64,000 nt of DNA from Ophiocordyceps camponoti-saundersi (nom. inval.) (GCA_003339415.1 PDHQ01000174.1:1-64000), one strand, 5' to 3'. Numbered from the stretch's first letter, positions 24,315 to 36,850 are shown. The notes: generated from the letters alone by a model not told the origin. Made by a program: numbers and translations.

Positions 24315-25860
24315 GAAAAAGTTAATAGCGCCCGCGGCGGCTTCGGCCGGGGCCTAAGGGGTAGGCGACGCGCCTATAATCGTAGATAGGGGTACGCGGG
24401 GACTAGGATAGTCCCTATAGCACCCCTAATCCGGCTAAGGATAATATAATAGTAGCGTCGGAATAGGAGGAGAAGCGGAGCAGGTGCGGGACCTTTACGA
24501 TAGCGATATAAAGGAAGCCTATAATAAACTAGCCGCGGTAGTGCCTACCGCGGCGTTCTCCGATACCTAGAATATCGTAGTAGCTCTTAGAGCTAAACTC
24601 CGTAAGAAATTCGTAACCCCCCCGGACTAAAATATTACTTAACTTTTACCTAAGATTACTAAGTTAATCGAGAAGATAGTTACTTAAGCTATATAAAAGG
24701 TACTCTTATAGATTATTAGCCCCGATATTAGTTTAACTTAGCTATTATAGGCTTCCGTAGCTATTACCGGCGGTATAGTAGTTAAACTTATCCCTAATCG
24801 CTCCGATAAAGAAATTATTATATTTATAAAAGATATTATAATTAACGTAGATATCTTATAGCTAACCTTATAAGAGATTATACGGGCTGCGAATATAGCT
24901 TTAAAATACGAGGCTATATCGGCTATAAGACGACTCCCTAGTAGAGACGTAGTAGTTATATTCTATCCGGAATATAAAAGATAAGTAGGCTTAGTTAAGT
25001 AGATCCCTATCGTCTTCGGTAAGAGGGCGGTCCGTAGCTAGAAAACCTTCTCTATTATAGCGAAGAGAGTACGAGTAGGGGCCGCTTATAGCGACCGAGA
25101 TATACTCTTATAGTAAATTAAGAAATATAATAAAATCGATATCGCCCGAGTTCGAGCGCTCTAGCCCCGTAGCGAAGGAGCTACGCGCACTTATATTATC
25201 CTAAAAATTACTAATATAATAGACGCTAATAAACTTATATAAAATAGCCTAATTATAGATATAGAAATCTCTTATATAGAAGTCTATAATAACGCGGTGC
25301 GACCCCGATAATATTACTAATACTACTAATATAAGTATATAGCGAAATACTACTAAGAGTAGCTATATTACGGAATATACGTAGCCGTAGTATACCTAAA
25401 AAGGGAGAGCGTATATTTAGCCCTTACTAAAACTAGCACTAAGAATTATATCCTCTATAAAGGGAACTACGCCTTATAGTCCCGAGATTACCTTACCGCG
25501 AAGGTATACTAGGACCGAGCACGTAGTAATTATATATACCGACCCTATAAGTTTTAGGATTACTCCTAGCTAACCTAATCTTAGACTAGTAACGGCTTTA
25601 CCGAGGTCTAGTCCCGGAAGCGGTCGCGCGCGGCCCCTATATAGTTATAAGCTATACTCCGCTTTAATATAAACGATAAGCCCGCCCTAGTACCGAAGAG
25701 GGGCCGAGGCGGGAGCGGCGCTACCCCCGGATCCCGTAGCGGACGGGGTAGCGGCAGAGCTTAGGGAACCTATCCTCCCCCTCCTACCCCTTCCCCCTTT
25801 ATTATGCCCTCCTCTGCCCCCTCCCCTACCCCTCCTTCCGCCCCCTCCTTTACCCCGATA
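24315..25860 (+). pseudogene. LINE-1 copy B ORF1 (gag-like, zinc knuckles)
   Basis: One plus frame can be followed from about 24,315. It contains EQVRDLYDSDIKEAYNKLAA at about 24,480, a hydrophilic middle, and then the knuckle region at 25,306-25,352 (two overlapping knuckle-like units, all cysteines and the histidine now tyrosine). The C-terminal part is Pro/Ser-rich (about 25,760-25,860, PPPPTPSPF). Stops replace glutamine and tryptophan. The start codon is unknown because any ATG has been altered. The protein would bind the LINE transcript. In-frame GC-rich codons show that this copy was hit less than copy A. Confidence 0.85.
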
Positions 25861-25869
25861 TAATTATAA

Positions 25870-28800
25870 ACCTCTACCTCCCCTACTCCTAATAAAGATT
25901 AAGACCCTCTTTTAGAATATATAAAAGCGTAACTACCTTATCTATACCGCACTCCGTAGCCTTATCGGCTATAATCTTATTTATTTATAGGAACTATAAC
26001 GCGATTAATTCGGACGCCCCCCGCTTCCTAGTATTTTATTATATAAACTTATAAACTTTAGTAACTAAGCGATTTTTTATATTTATAAATAACTAAACCC
26101 CTCCCTTTAGATACCTCTTATAGCACCCGATATAGCTTCTATCCTTTTCTATACTATACCCCTATTACGAATTATATCTATTTACTTACCCCTATCGGTA
26201 ATCTAGTCTAGCCCCTTTTTATAGCGCGACCTTCTCTACCCTAACCTAACCCTAATAGCTACCCTTTTATATAGCGACTTTAACCTCTACTACCCCTTAT
26301 AAGATTACTATAAAAGGTCCTCCCCTAAAGTAGCCGATTTCCTTAATCTTGCGACTAGCCTCCGTCTCGGACTCGTTACGCCTCCGGGCGAGGTTACCTA
26401 GGAAATATATAATAAACGAACTAGTATTATTAACCTAGCCTAGGCTACGCTAGACTACCGGGCGATATACTAAAGAAATAACCTTAACCTTATCGGCTCC
26501 GACTATATTTCGTAAGTTATCTACGTAAATACCGACCTCCGCCCTAATACTATACTAACTAAGATCTAGCGCTTCTTTTACTTAGATATACTCGCGGCCG
26601 AGGCACGGAACCGACTTAGGCCTAAACTATATTATACCTTTATACCCGAAGACCTAGAAAGAGTAATTACCTTACTATATAAATAGCTAGAAATAATAGT
26701 AGAGATTACGGTGCCGTTACGCGTCCGTATATACCCTACGATATAGAACTAGTAAAATCGGGCGACGGCGGCTACTACGGCGGCCGCTAAGCGGGCCCGA
26801 AAGTATTAGAAAGCTAACTTTACTAACTTTTACTAGTAAGATTATTAGGAAGTAACGAAGGTATAGAAGTCCGCGATCGGCGCGGCCCGCCGTAAAGCCT
26901 AGCGCGATTTCCTCGATAGTATCTCGACGAACTTAGTAATATTTTAGATAATAAAACGTTAGGCCTAGCTCCGGAGCTAGGCCCCGCCGGAGCCTATATA
27001 TATACTAACGCTATAGAAGAGCCTTAACTTAAACTTAATATCTATATTCTCGGATAAAGCGATTTTACTTAGCTAGTAATTTTTCCTTACTCCTACCGCC
27101 TCGGCCCCTTCTCTTACTTTAGACGAACCCTTCCCTCTCTTCTATATTAAATATTTGATTATTACCGATAACGTCTACTCTGCCCTTTCCTTAATCGCCT
27201 TATAAAAGTCCGCTAGCCCTAATAGGATCCTAGTTAGGTTCCTAAAGGGATACGGACCCCCCCTTATTTAAATTTTCTAAAAGATCTTCTAAGGCTATAT
27301 TAATAGCGGCCACTTCCTATTATAATTTAAAATATCTAATATTATAGTTATCTATAAGGTAAGTAAACTACCGGCCACGTATTATACCCCGGGTAAGTAT
27401 AGGCCGATTTCGCTTTTTAATATAATAGGGAAAGTTCTAGAAATAATTATCGCTAGGAAAATAGCGTCCGTAGCGGAAGCGGCTAGTATCCTCCTAAATA
27501 GCTAAATAGGTAATAAGCTATAACGCTTTACCGATACCGTAATCCTTATACTTACTAAAACTATTAAGACTATCTAAAACTAGGGCGGCACTACCTCGCT
27601 CCTCTTATTAAATTTTACCGGAGCCTTCGACTATATTTCTTATAATAAGCTAATAGTTATTTTTAATTACCTAAGCTTTCCCGAATAAGTTACGGCGTTT
27701 ATTTATTCTTATCTTACCGCTAAAACCTTATAGCTTAAGTTTAACTATAAGCTTAGTAACGCCTTCCCGATTTAGTAAGGGGTCCCCTAAAGGTCCCTTA
27801 TATTACTAGTCCTTTTCCTATTATATATATCCTTACTATACTAATATCTAAACTTAGTAACCGGACTACTTACGGTAAGCTTCGCTAATAATATTAATAT
27901 ACTTAATATTAGACGCGATAGGGCCTAGGTACTCCTCTAACTTAAGCGGGCATAGCAAATCTGCAAATAATAAGCCCTCGAGTATAAAATAACCTTTTAG
28001 CTAGCTAAAAGCGAGTTAATATATTTTACGAAAGCTAGGAAAGTAAATATAACCTAGCTCTAGCTCGGTATAGAGACGGTATAGCTTACGTAAAAGGCGA
28101 GACTCTTAAGGGTCTAGCTATACTATAAACTTTAATAGAAGTCTTACTTTTTAAAACTCGCCGCTAAACTTAAGCGCTAATACCTAGCCCTTACTAAGAT
28201 TACCGTATCGACGTAAAATTATACCTTATTAAAAATAAGGGAGGTATATACTAAAGCTATTAGATTAGCGATTATATTCGGTATATTCTAATTCGCCCCG
28301 CTTACGTAACTAAGGAGGAAACTATATAGCCCTATTATAAAGGCGCTAGCTACGGAATAGTCTAAATACCTAAGAGTTATTATTAGAGCTTATAGGGCTA
28401 CCCCTCTCTACTATATCGAAATAGAGGCCTTCGTCCCCCCCCTTAACTTATACCTTACTTACTAGATAGCTCGCACTTACTACCGCCTTTAATATATAAA
28501 TATAGTAAACCTTATCCGCACCGCGGTAAAGAAGGCCGCTAGGTAGGTCGGATATAAGCGTAGGGGGCGCCCCTATCGACGGAGATATTAAGTATTACGG
28601 GACTTAGAGGAATTTTATAAGATATAAACCGGACCTAAACCGGAGGCTAAACGTACGTAATATAACTTCGATACTAGACTCTAAGAAGAGTAGCTCCTCC
28701 GATAATATTCCTAAAAAAGTAAGCTTAAGAAGTATAGGTAATCTTATAGCTACCTTATTAATAAACCGCTATAGCTTAAGGCTAGGACCGCTTTACGTAT

Positions 28801-29030
28801 TTACGAGGGACTTCCTAAGTTTATTAGTATAGTATTTATATAACTTCGAATTAGATATATTAAACTTAATTCCTTTCTTTAAGCTTATAAGGTCCTTAGA
28901 GTAGCTTCGAGGCGGTGCCCTTATAATAGCGGGGATAAGATAATACCGTATATCTTTCTTAACTATACCTTTACTTATAAAAATAAGCCACTTCTCGATA
29001 TTAACTAGTAACTAATATAAAACTAATATA
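25870..29030 (+). pseudogene. LINE-1 copy B ORF2: endonuclease, RT, C-terminal Cys motif
   Basis: Domains in order on the plus strand. Endonuclease end at about 26,340-26,560: LRLGLVTPPGEVT, then TSIINLA, ATLDY, IGSDYI and VNTDLRP, matching the conserved GT/S..D..W and SDH blocks. RT from about 27,150: KYRPISLFNIIGKVLEIII at 27,397-27,450, NFTGAFDYIS at about 27,614-27,645, QGVP-like box at 27,778, catalytic FADD as FANN at 27,881-27,892. RT tail: AYRATPLYYIEIEAFVPPLN at about 28,390-28,450. C-terminal CX2C...HX4C motif, RCPYNSGDKIIPYIFLNY, at 28,914-28,968. No RNase H was seen. The FANN change makes the RT inactive. Confidence 0.93.
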
Positions 29031-29284
29031 ACCTTATTAAAGCGCTTAATAACCCTTAATTTATAGCTAAACTTATACGCTAATTTCTTTTACTTAAATA
29101 ACTACGCTAATTTAACCTTATAATATTACTTTACGAAGGCAAAATAGATAAGGGAGATAGGGCCTTCGGCCTTATAACGGATATATAAAGGCCGCTTTAT
29201 AGCGATAACCTTATTATTTATCTTACTAGCTGCTTACCCGGCCCCGGAGCTAGACTATCTTAACTATATATAAGGTATTAACTT

Positions 29285-30290
29285 AACCGCGCGAAGCGCG
29301 GGACCGACCGCGCCTACTACGGCCGCGGCCTCGGCCGCGGCCCTAACCTTAACTATAACTATAAGCGCGAACTAGAGCCGCTTACTCCTCCTCTACCGCT
29401 AGCTCCTCCTCCCTACCGGACGCGGCACGGTTACTAACCGGCGTAGTATAGTTTTCGTTACTAGATATATTATTAACTAGACTATCTTAAATAGGATTAG
29501 AGATCTCCTTATAAGGAGGTAGCGCGGTCTCGGCACGGACGCTAGTAATATCCTCCCCGGCGGCGGGGGTAACCTTAACGCTTAGGGTAGGAGTAGTCTT
29601 AGGCTCGCTAGGCTTATTAGCCTCTAACTCGGACTCGGACTTAGATTCGATAAGCACTAAGGCGGAAGCGGAACTAATAATAAAAGGCGGAGTATAGAGG
29701 ATAGGAGGATAATTAGTAAGAGACGGGCTCCCCTATAAGCGCGCGTTATTCTCGGCAGCGCGGCGGATACGGCGTAGCTCCTTAGTTAACTATTTAAAAA
29801 AGTTAATTACTTATATATAGAAAATACGCTACTCCTATATCTAAGCCGATATAATAGCGATAAGTTAGTTAGCGCTAGTTAGACCTTTAGTTATCTTAAT
29901 AATAAGGTCCTCCCCGATAGTAGGAGGCTATAGGCCCTAAAGCGGTACGCGGCCGGCGGCCGCCTATATAACTTAATTAGCGTAAGTATTATTATAACGC
30001 GTAATAGCGCGTATCTCTTTAACGCGCTAAATTATATTTTTCTATTACGCTTATTAGTATAGGATTTACTACGGACCTGATATAACCCCGATATTACTTA
30101 CTATTTAGGCGTTACGATCGAAGCCTAGCTAGCGGGCGACCTCGACCGCGGCGCGAATAGCCTCGGCTATAGCGGGATCGTTAATCGGCTAGCACTTAGT
30201 ATAATTATTTACGTATTTAACGTAAGCTACGCTTAGATAGTTTGCCCCGGTTATTAGTAAATACGGACGCACGCCGGGGCTAAGTACTTA
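29285..30290 (-). pseudogene. Possible antisense ORF in the LINE-1 3' region
   Basis: The 2-kb region after ORF2 is too long for an ordinary 3' UTR and is GC-rich. On the minus strand one frame of about 335 codons gives protein-like sequence: VLSPGVRPYLLITGANYLSV, NDPAIAEAIRAAVEVAR, LIKITKGLTSAN, then an acidic SKSESELEANKPSEPK stretch and a basic Gly-Arg tail (GRGRGRGRSRRGRS, about 29,290-29,345). About 24 stops fall mostly where Q would be expected from CAG or CAA. A globular N-terminus followed by an acidic linker and an RG-box would suit an RNA-binding or gag-like protein, but I recognise no family. Doubt: one other minus frame and one plus frame have slightly fewer stops, so this call rests on composition and low-complexity pattern. 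Confidence 0.4.
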
Positions 30291-30616
30291 CTTCTTTATA
30301 CCTAATAAAGGTTCTTAAAGCTAATAAGCGTATTAATATACCCCGCGTAAGATACCGGTTAAGGAAAGTCGGGTTTAGCGGGTATTCTACTCCGGCATAA
30401 GTTAGCTACGGACTAGTTACGCGGGCTAAGGATTACTTATATAGTTAAAATTACTAAAAAAATAATAAGACGATAATAGCTCGCTTATACTAGTAGGAGC
30501 GACCCCCCCCCTCCTTTATATACCCTCGAGCCTTAAGTTACTAATTTGCAAAGACTAACTTCCTAATTAGGAAAGCTTCCCGATTAGGAAAGCTTAAAAA
30601 AGGGGTATATACCTAG

Positions 30617-30722
30617 GTACGTACCGTGCGCAGAAAAGGTATATAGCTATATACCTAAGGGTCGAGTAGTACGTACCTAGAGGCCGGGGAGGTACGTACT
30701 AGCACGTGCAGGCAGTACGTAC
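30617..30722. promoter_or_regulatory. Cluster of four GTACGTAC palindromes
   Basis: Exact GTACGTAC occurs at 30,617, 30,669, 30,692 and 30,715, the last three 23 bp apart. A CACGTG palindrome lies at 30,703-30,708. The cluster sits in the LINE-1 3' region, 330-430 bases upstream of the possible antisense ORF, and contains several of the rare surviving CA and TG dinucleotides. It could be a binding-site array or promoter, or simply part of the element's 3' UTR recognised by its own RT. The function is inferred from position only. Confidence 0.55.
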
Positions 30723-30974
30723 CGCCGCTACTATTATCTTTTCCTTATCTTATCTATCTTTCCTTATCTTTCCTTACGTTATATAGTATTACCGTGACCG
30801 ACGGTTACTTTCCTTATACGCGCAGAGCGCCTAGCCCGGCCCTAAGCTAGACGCGGTCCTACTATATAGCGGGGGGTTTTACCTCTTTTAGGAGGGTTTT
30901 TCCTACTCGACTTACTGCCGAGGTTCTAGCAGCTACTTCTATAGCCCCTAGAGTACTATAATAATAATAATAAT

Positions 30975-30983
30975 AATCTTAAA
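30975..30983. repeat. Target-site duplication of LINE-1 copy B, right
   Basis: AATCTTAAA directly after the (TAA)n tail, matching 24,236-24,244. Confidence 0.8.
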
Positions 30984-32508
30984 TAGAGTTTATATTAATA
31001 AACCTTATATAACTAAAGTAATTATAAATAATTATTCTTAATATTTAGTTCTTATAAAAATTATAACTTTATTATAAAATATATAAAAAATTAATTATTT
31101 TATTTAACTTACTTTATTTAATAAGGAGAGCTATAATACTATTATTATATAAGAATTCTAGCTTAATATATATAATTACGCTTCGCTTCTTAAACTTACT
31201 TTTTACTACCTTATTTAAAGTAAGAGTAAGGCTTTCCTTTATATATATAAATAATATAAAGTTAGTAATTAGGATTTTATTATAAAGCTTAACCTTACCG
31301 GAGTTTTCTTTTATAGCGGGTTTTAAATATTTACTATTTACTTCTTATTATCTAAAATATATACTAAACCTCTCTTACGCTTATTACCTTTTTCTCCTTT
31401 CTTATACTTCGCCTCTACCTCTACTCCGCTAGTTATTTTTAGCGATTTAAATACTTATTACCTTTTTTAAAACCTTTATAAGTATACCTCCTTTTATTTT
31501 ATAAAGCTTCTCTCCGCTTTTTACTAACTTTACTTTAAATTTCTTATCTTTTTTTATAAAATTACCTAAAAAGTATATAAATAAAAGGCTAATATTATTA
31601 ACTTAATTTAAAATATACTTAATTATTTCCCTATATATTTTAGCTTAAACCTTAATTTTCTTAGCTTTAATTATATCTCTTAATTTATATTATTTATTAT
31701 TTCTCTTTTTTTAAACTCCGCCTTAATACTACGCTAGAAATATTTTAACTTTAATATCTTATAAGTAAAAGTAAAAATTTACCCCCTATTTTCTATTATT
31801 TAAGTAAAGTTTATAGCAGATATCAAAAAATTAGTAATATAGCTATATAAGTAATTAAACGCTATAATTAGCTTAATAATTTTAAAATTATTTTAATAAT
31901 ATAATCCTTATTTATACTTATAATAAACCTTAAAAGTTATTTTTATAATTTAAGCTATAAAATATATTAAGTAATATTAGTAAGTATAACTAGATTTTAA
32001 TCGCTAATAAGTATATTAAAACGCTATTATATAATAAAAATTATTTATTAGGAAAGTAAAAAAGGATAACTAAAAGTAATTTATCGCTTTTATAAGTAAT
32101 AACCTTAATATTATATAATTTATAGCTTAGTAAATAAGACTCCGTAGCTAAGCTTTTTTAAAGCTTATATATATCTCTTTTTTTTAATAAAATATAAACT
32201 CCGCTCTCTAATTATCTTTCTTAGAAAAATTTAAGCTTTTAGCTTATAAGTTTTTTTCTTATCTTTTAGTAAATATTTTATACTTTCCTATCTCTAACTT
32301 TTTTCCCTTAATAAATATTCCCTTTTAAGTTACTAATAATAAAGTTTATTTTACTATTTTTAATATTATATTATAGAAATCCGCTAAGCTTAATAATATC
32401 CTTTTTAGCTTCCTAAAAAGTTATAAATAACCTTTTTTAATAATCTTAATTAAGCTTTTTAAAAAATATATTACTTATAAATATTTCCTTACTTAATATT
32501 AAACTTTT
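30984..32508 (+). pseudogene. LINE-2 ORF1 end and ORF2 endonuclease part
   Basis: This segment continues LINE-2 after LINE-1 copy B. Its position, between a zinc-knuckle ORF1 and an RT, makes it the end of ORF1 and the apurinic-like endonuclease of ORF2. The plus-strand frame is broken by many stops, and I could not name single catalytic residues. The length (1.5 kb) agrees with the same interval in LINE-1 copy B (about 25,800-27,200). X copy 3 cut it at 32,508, and the reading continues at 44,596. Confidence 0.55.
32493..32508. repeat. Target-site duplication of X copy 3, left
   Basis: TTAATATTAAACTTTT here is repeated exactly at 44,580-44,595 after the X tail. This 16-bp duplication proves that 30,984-32,508 and 44,596 onward were once continuous. 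Confidence 0.88.
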
Positions 32509-33863
32509 TTTAGCGATATATATTTATAACTTTTATATATTTTATAGATTCCGCGCTTTTAGTAACGCGAATATAAACTTTTTATTTTTATATTATAAGC
32601 AGACTCCGCTCCCTTTATTACTTTATAATAATAGCTAGCTACGCTTAAAGTAACTTTAAAAAGGAGGGCGACGCTATATAAGTTAATTATAAGTACGAAA
32701 ATTTTTTACTTAGAATATAGCTTTACTTTAAATTATAATAATTTTAAACTTAAAAGTTTATTATACTTATTACCTTATTAGAAGCTAAGGTAAATATTAG
32801 TAAAATTATTTTAAAAAATATTTTTATCTTTATATAAATAATTATTAAATAAGTAGCGGAGTCTAAAAAAGTTTAAGGAGGTGCCCCCCTTACTTTAACT
32901 TTATTAGTTAGTAATATCTTTTTAGCTATTATAGCTATAATTTCCTCTCTTTTTTATAGCTTTAAGAAAAATAAAACTCCTTTAATATAAGCTATAATTA
33001 TAGCTAAAGCGCTAGAGAAGATTATTAAAAAATAAGTTTTTAAATAATATAAGCGATAGCTTATAATTTATTCTAACTTTATAGCTATTTTACTTTAAGT
33101 TTAAAACTTTAAAATAATAATAATAAGTATTAATTATAAACTTTATAAGTAAAGCTAAGCTTTTATAATAAGGAAATTACTTAATAGCAATATTATAATA
33201 ATATTTTAAAATACTATTTATAAGCTTTAGTTTAATTTAAAGTAGCTTTATATTATATTTAAGAAAAAGGTATACTTAACTAGTAAAAGTTATATTTTTA
33301 TTTTTAAAAAAATACTAGCGTAAGCCTTATTAGAAAGTAATAAAGAAGCTTTTTAAAAAAAGATAAAGTTATTAAATAAGGTTTTAATAATATAATTATA
33401 TATAAAAAATATTATTTTAAAATTTAGCGGAGTTTTTTAATAATTATTATTAATAGCGTAGTAAATATAAACTAAATTTATAATAAAGGTATAATAATAT
33501 AAGCGAAGATTTTTAACGCTAAACTATATATATTAAAAGTTTAATTTTAATAATATTTTAAATATTATTAACTTAAATATATTACTAAATATTATATAAT
33601 AAAGTTATTATATAATAAGTATTTTATTATTTTATATATAAAAAGTAAGTTTACTTACCTTATAGCTTATAAGAAAAAACTATATTATTACCTTTTTTAT
33701 TAAAAGTTTTACCTTAAGTAAAGTTTACTTTATTTTAAAATAAGAATAGTATAAAACTAAGTAAAGGACGCGTATATTACCTAACTTTAAAAGTTTATAA
33801 ACTAAAGCTTTATATATACCGCCCCTCTTCTCTTTTTAGCGCTAACTAGAAATTAATAATAGC

Positions 33864-33868
33864 TAAAG
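33864..33868. repeat. Target-site duplication of Gypsy-2, left
   Basis: TAAAG here and at 44,052-44,056. In X copies 1 and 2 this site occurs once (GCTAAAGCGG-type or its near match). Confidence 0.85.
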
Positions 33869-34472
33869 TAATATGCGCTTATATATATAATCTACTAGTA
33901 GTCGTATATGCTAGGCTAGCTACTAGATATAATATATAGGAAAAGGAGACAGGCTAGCTACTAATCGTAAGATTATAGAATAGCTACTATAAAAGGCATA
34001 AGTATAAGTAAGAGTCTTTTAAGAATTAAAATAGTAACTATAAAAAAATCTAAATTATTACCTAAAGGAATACTAGGCTAATTATATAGCTAGGAGCTTA
34101 AGGAAGATATCCTAATATAATTTTAAAAATATTTACTTAAAGGGATTTTATAGTAATTTCTAAGTATATTAGTAAAATAGAGATTTCCTAGTATACGGTA
34201 ATTTCCTAATATACGGGGATTTCCTAGTAAAATTTAAAGATTTCTAAAAGTATATTTTAATATTAGATCTTACTAAAAATCTTAGTAAAATCCTAAATAT
34301 TATTATAGAGAAATCTTAAGAGGAAATCTTAGTAATTTCCTAAGCGTAAAGGTAATAAAGTTTCTAAAGGAAATCTAAGTAAAATCCTAAGGCGGGAAAT
34401 CCTAGGAAATCTTAGGGAAATATTATAAAAGGTTAAGCGATTTATAGGGGTATTATTATATATCCTATATTA
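33869..34472 (-). repeat. Gypsy-2 3' LTR
   Basis: It begins TAATATGCGC and ends CCTATATTA, with inverted ends TAATAT/ATATTA (originally TG...CA type). It is equal in length to 43,448-44,051. Many imperfect repeats of TTTCCTAGTA and its complement lie within (about 34,140-34,410). Confidence 0.92.
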
Positions 34473-35559
34473 ACTCCCTAGGCTAGAAAAAAATTCTAAT
34501 AGCTTTACTAACTCCCTATTTTATTTTAGAAATTATTATTATACTTAAAGGCTTTTTTTATATTAACTTTAATAACTATATCTATTTATAAATTAAGAAA
34601 TATTATCGGGAATCTATATATAGAGAACTAAATTAATTTATATAAAGTAGGAAAGAAATAAAAAAATAAGATAAGAATAATAAAGGAAAATTATAATATA
34701 TATTAGATATATATAAAAGAATATACGTTATAGTAAAGAGTATTATAATATAGCGAAAGAAAAATAGGAATAATAAGGACGCGACGTAATATACGAACTA
34801 AAGGAATAGAATAAAGGAAAATATCTTACTATCCTTATTATATAAACTAGCGTTTATAATAATATAAGAGCGAATACGGATAATCTTACTATAACTAGCG
34901 TAAGAGATATAATTTATAGCTTTAGGTATAGTATACTTTACGAAAACGGAGGCGTCTAAGATATTATAAATAATAATAAAGTTAACTATATTATAGATAG
35001 TTATACTTATCCTTAAGCGTATATTATAAGTAGTTTATAGCGAATAAGCTTTATATAGCTTTTTTATTACGGCCGATATTCTTTCTTTATTTATAGTATA
35101 TAGAGTATAGGATAAATAGTATATAACTAGTATTATATTATAAAAATATTAAAAAATAATACTAAAAGTATATTAATTTATAGGGTTCTTGCCTAAGCTT
35201 AGTAGATATAATAGTCGTTACTTATTAATAGTTAAATAACTTAAAGATTTATTACTTATTAATAGTAGAATAGATATAAAAACTATTATATATTAATAGT
35301 TAAATAGTACGACGCGTGCTTTCTATATAAAGCGCGTTATTAATTTTTACTATAGTTTATATTAGCGTTATATAAAGAGCTAAAAAGTGCCTTAGTTTAT
35401 TATTATATTAACGAAAAGGTTAGCGTTAATAAGTTTAATAATTATAATATATTTAGTATTATTAAAGGGTTTAACTAGTTAGCTTATCTAACTATATAGC
35501 TTTTTCGTAACGTTATCGGGAGCTATCTTAACTAAATTTAAAATATTAAAAACCGGAAT
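34473..35559 (-). other. Gypsy-2 3' non-coding stretch
   Basis: About 1.1 kb lies between the 3' LTR and the extra ORF. I see no long open frame and no clear polypurine tract at the LTR edge; the plus strand there reads ACTCCCTAGG. The sequence around 35,190-35,310 repeats TTATTAATAGTTAAATA-like blocks three times. Confidence 0.4.
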
Positions 35560-36850
35560 ATTACTAAAATTTAAGGTTATTTTATTTCCGATAATATCGC
35601 TCTAAGCTAATAAAAGTATATAATTAATAATAATAGCTAGTAATAGCGTAACGATATTTTCGCTAGGTAAATATATCTATTCTCTTATATAAATATGCGA
35701 ATCCTAATAGTTTCTCTCGTAAAACTCTAAAATCTTCCCTAAATTATTAAGCGCGGATTTCTTATTAATAAATATAATAATTTTATTAATATTAATTAAT
35801 ATATTCTTAAGAGCGGGAATATTAAGTAAAATAGGTATAAGAATAAGGAAATCGATAACTTATTTATTACTAATATTAAATATTTTCGCTATATAACTTA
35901 AGCTAAGGGAAATATTATATTTAGTAAAATACTTATTAAAATATATTACCTAAATTAAGGTAATATTTATATCTTAAAATATTAAAGCTTACTTATTATA
36001 ATATATTACGAAAAAAGTAAGTAAGTATTTAATAACTTAAACTAAACTATTATAATAAGTTACTAAGAAATTATTATCGGCCTCCTTAATATTTTTAGCT
36101 TTTAAAACTTCTTAAAATTAAATAGTAGTTTTAGAAATAGTTATAGGAGTTATAAGTTACTAAAAAGCGGAATAAGTTTACTTATTAGGGGTTCTAAGCA
36201 CGCTTTATTAAATAGGAGTAAGAGGAATAATAAATCGCCTTATTAAAGATTTACTAAAAATAGGAGTTATTTTATTAACCTTAATCTCCTTTTTTATAGC
36301 TACTAATACTATTCGTTTTATCTTACTAAGGTAGTCGGTATACGAGATAATAGCTAGGATTCTCTTAATCTCCTCTAACTTTTTTAAATCTTAATAAACT
36401 TACCCGCTAACTAGGCCCTTAATATAATCTTTTATAATTTCTAATAGCGCGTATATATTATAATAGTTCTTTCTAGGTTATTTAGATTATAGAAAAATAT
36501 TTCTTTTAATATTAGTAAGAGAATATAGTAGCGGGGGGCGGCTATAGTTTCTTATTAAGGTAGCTAGTACTTTAGAGGTAAAGCTAGCGGTAGAAAAAAA
36601 TACTATAATAGTTTATCGAGTAGAATATTTAAGCGCTATAATTTTAGAAACTTTAAGTAAGGAGTAATCGAAGCTAAAATATTCGTTATTTAAAAGTAAG
36701 TACTTAGAATTATAATCCTTATTATTAAGAAGTTATTTTTTATTAGCTTATCTTTTTACTTTCTTATTAATATAATAGATATAACTATTTAATTTACTAA
36801 AAGATAGATTATAGCTTTCTACTCGGAGTGCCTATTTCTAAGTAACGAAT
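35560..36850 (-). pseudogene. Extra open frame downstream of Gypsy-2 pol, unknown
   Basis: One minus-strand frame of about 430 codons has only around a dozen stops, far fewer than its surroundings. Recognisable blocks: ALRVESYNLSFSKLNSY near the start (about 36,800), KKLEEIKRILAIISYTDYLS (about 36,310-36,380), ISLSLSYIAKIFNISNK (about 35,870) and LGKILEFYERNYQDSHIYI (about 35,700-35,750). It is alpha-helical in character with many Leu, Ile, Lys and Asn. It lies 3' of the RT on the coding strand, where most Gypsy elements have only integrase, a chromodomain or nothing. It could be a third ORF, a captured host gene or a divergent integrase. I do not recognise a family. Confidence 0.55.

Larger units (their letters stand above)
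24245..30974 (+). mobile_element. LINE-1 copy B (Tad-like non-LTR retrotransposon)
   Basis: This is a complete 6.73-kb plus-strand LINE: 5' end CAACCTTTCACG, ORF1 with zinc knuckles, ORF2 with endonuclease, RT and a C-terminal cysteine motif, a long 3' region, and a (TAA)n tail ending at 30,974. A 9-bp target duplication flanks it. It is the least RIP-damaged element in the window and keeps GC-rich blocks (24,300-30,450) and some CA/TG dinucleotides, so it is probably a late arrival. It is the inverted partner of copy A. Family placement (Tad1 / MGR583 clade) rests on the order and motifs of the two ORFs and was not checked by search. Confidence 0.95.
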
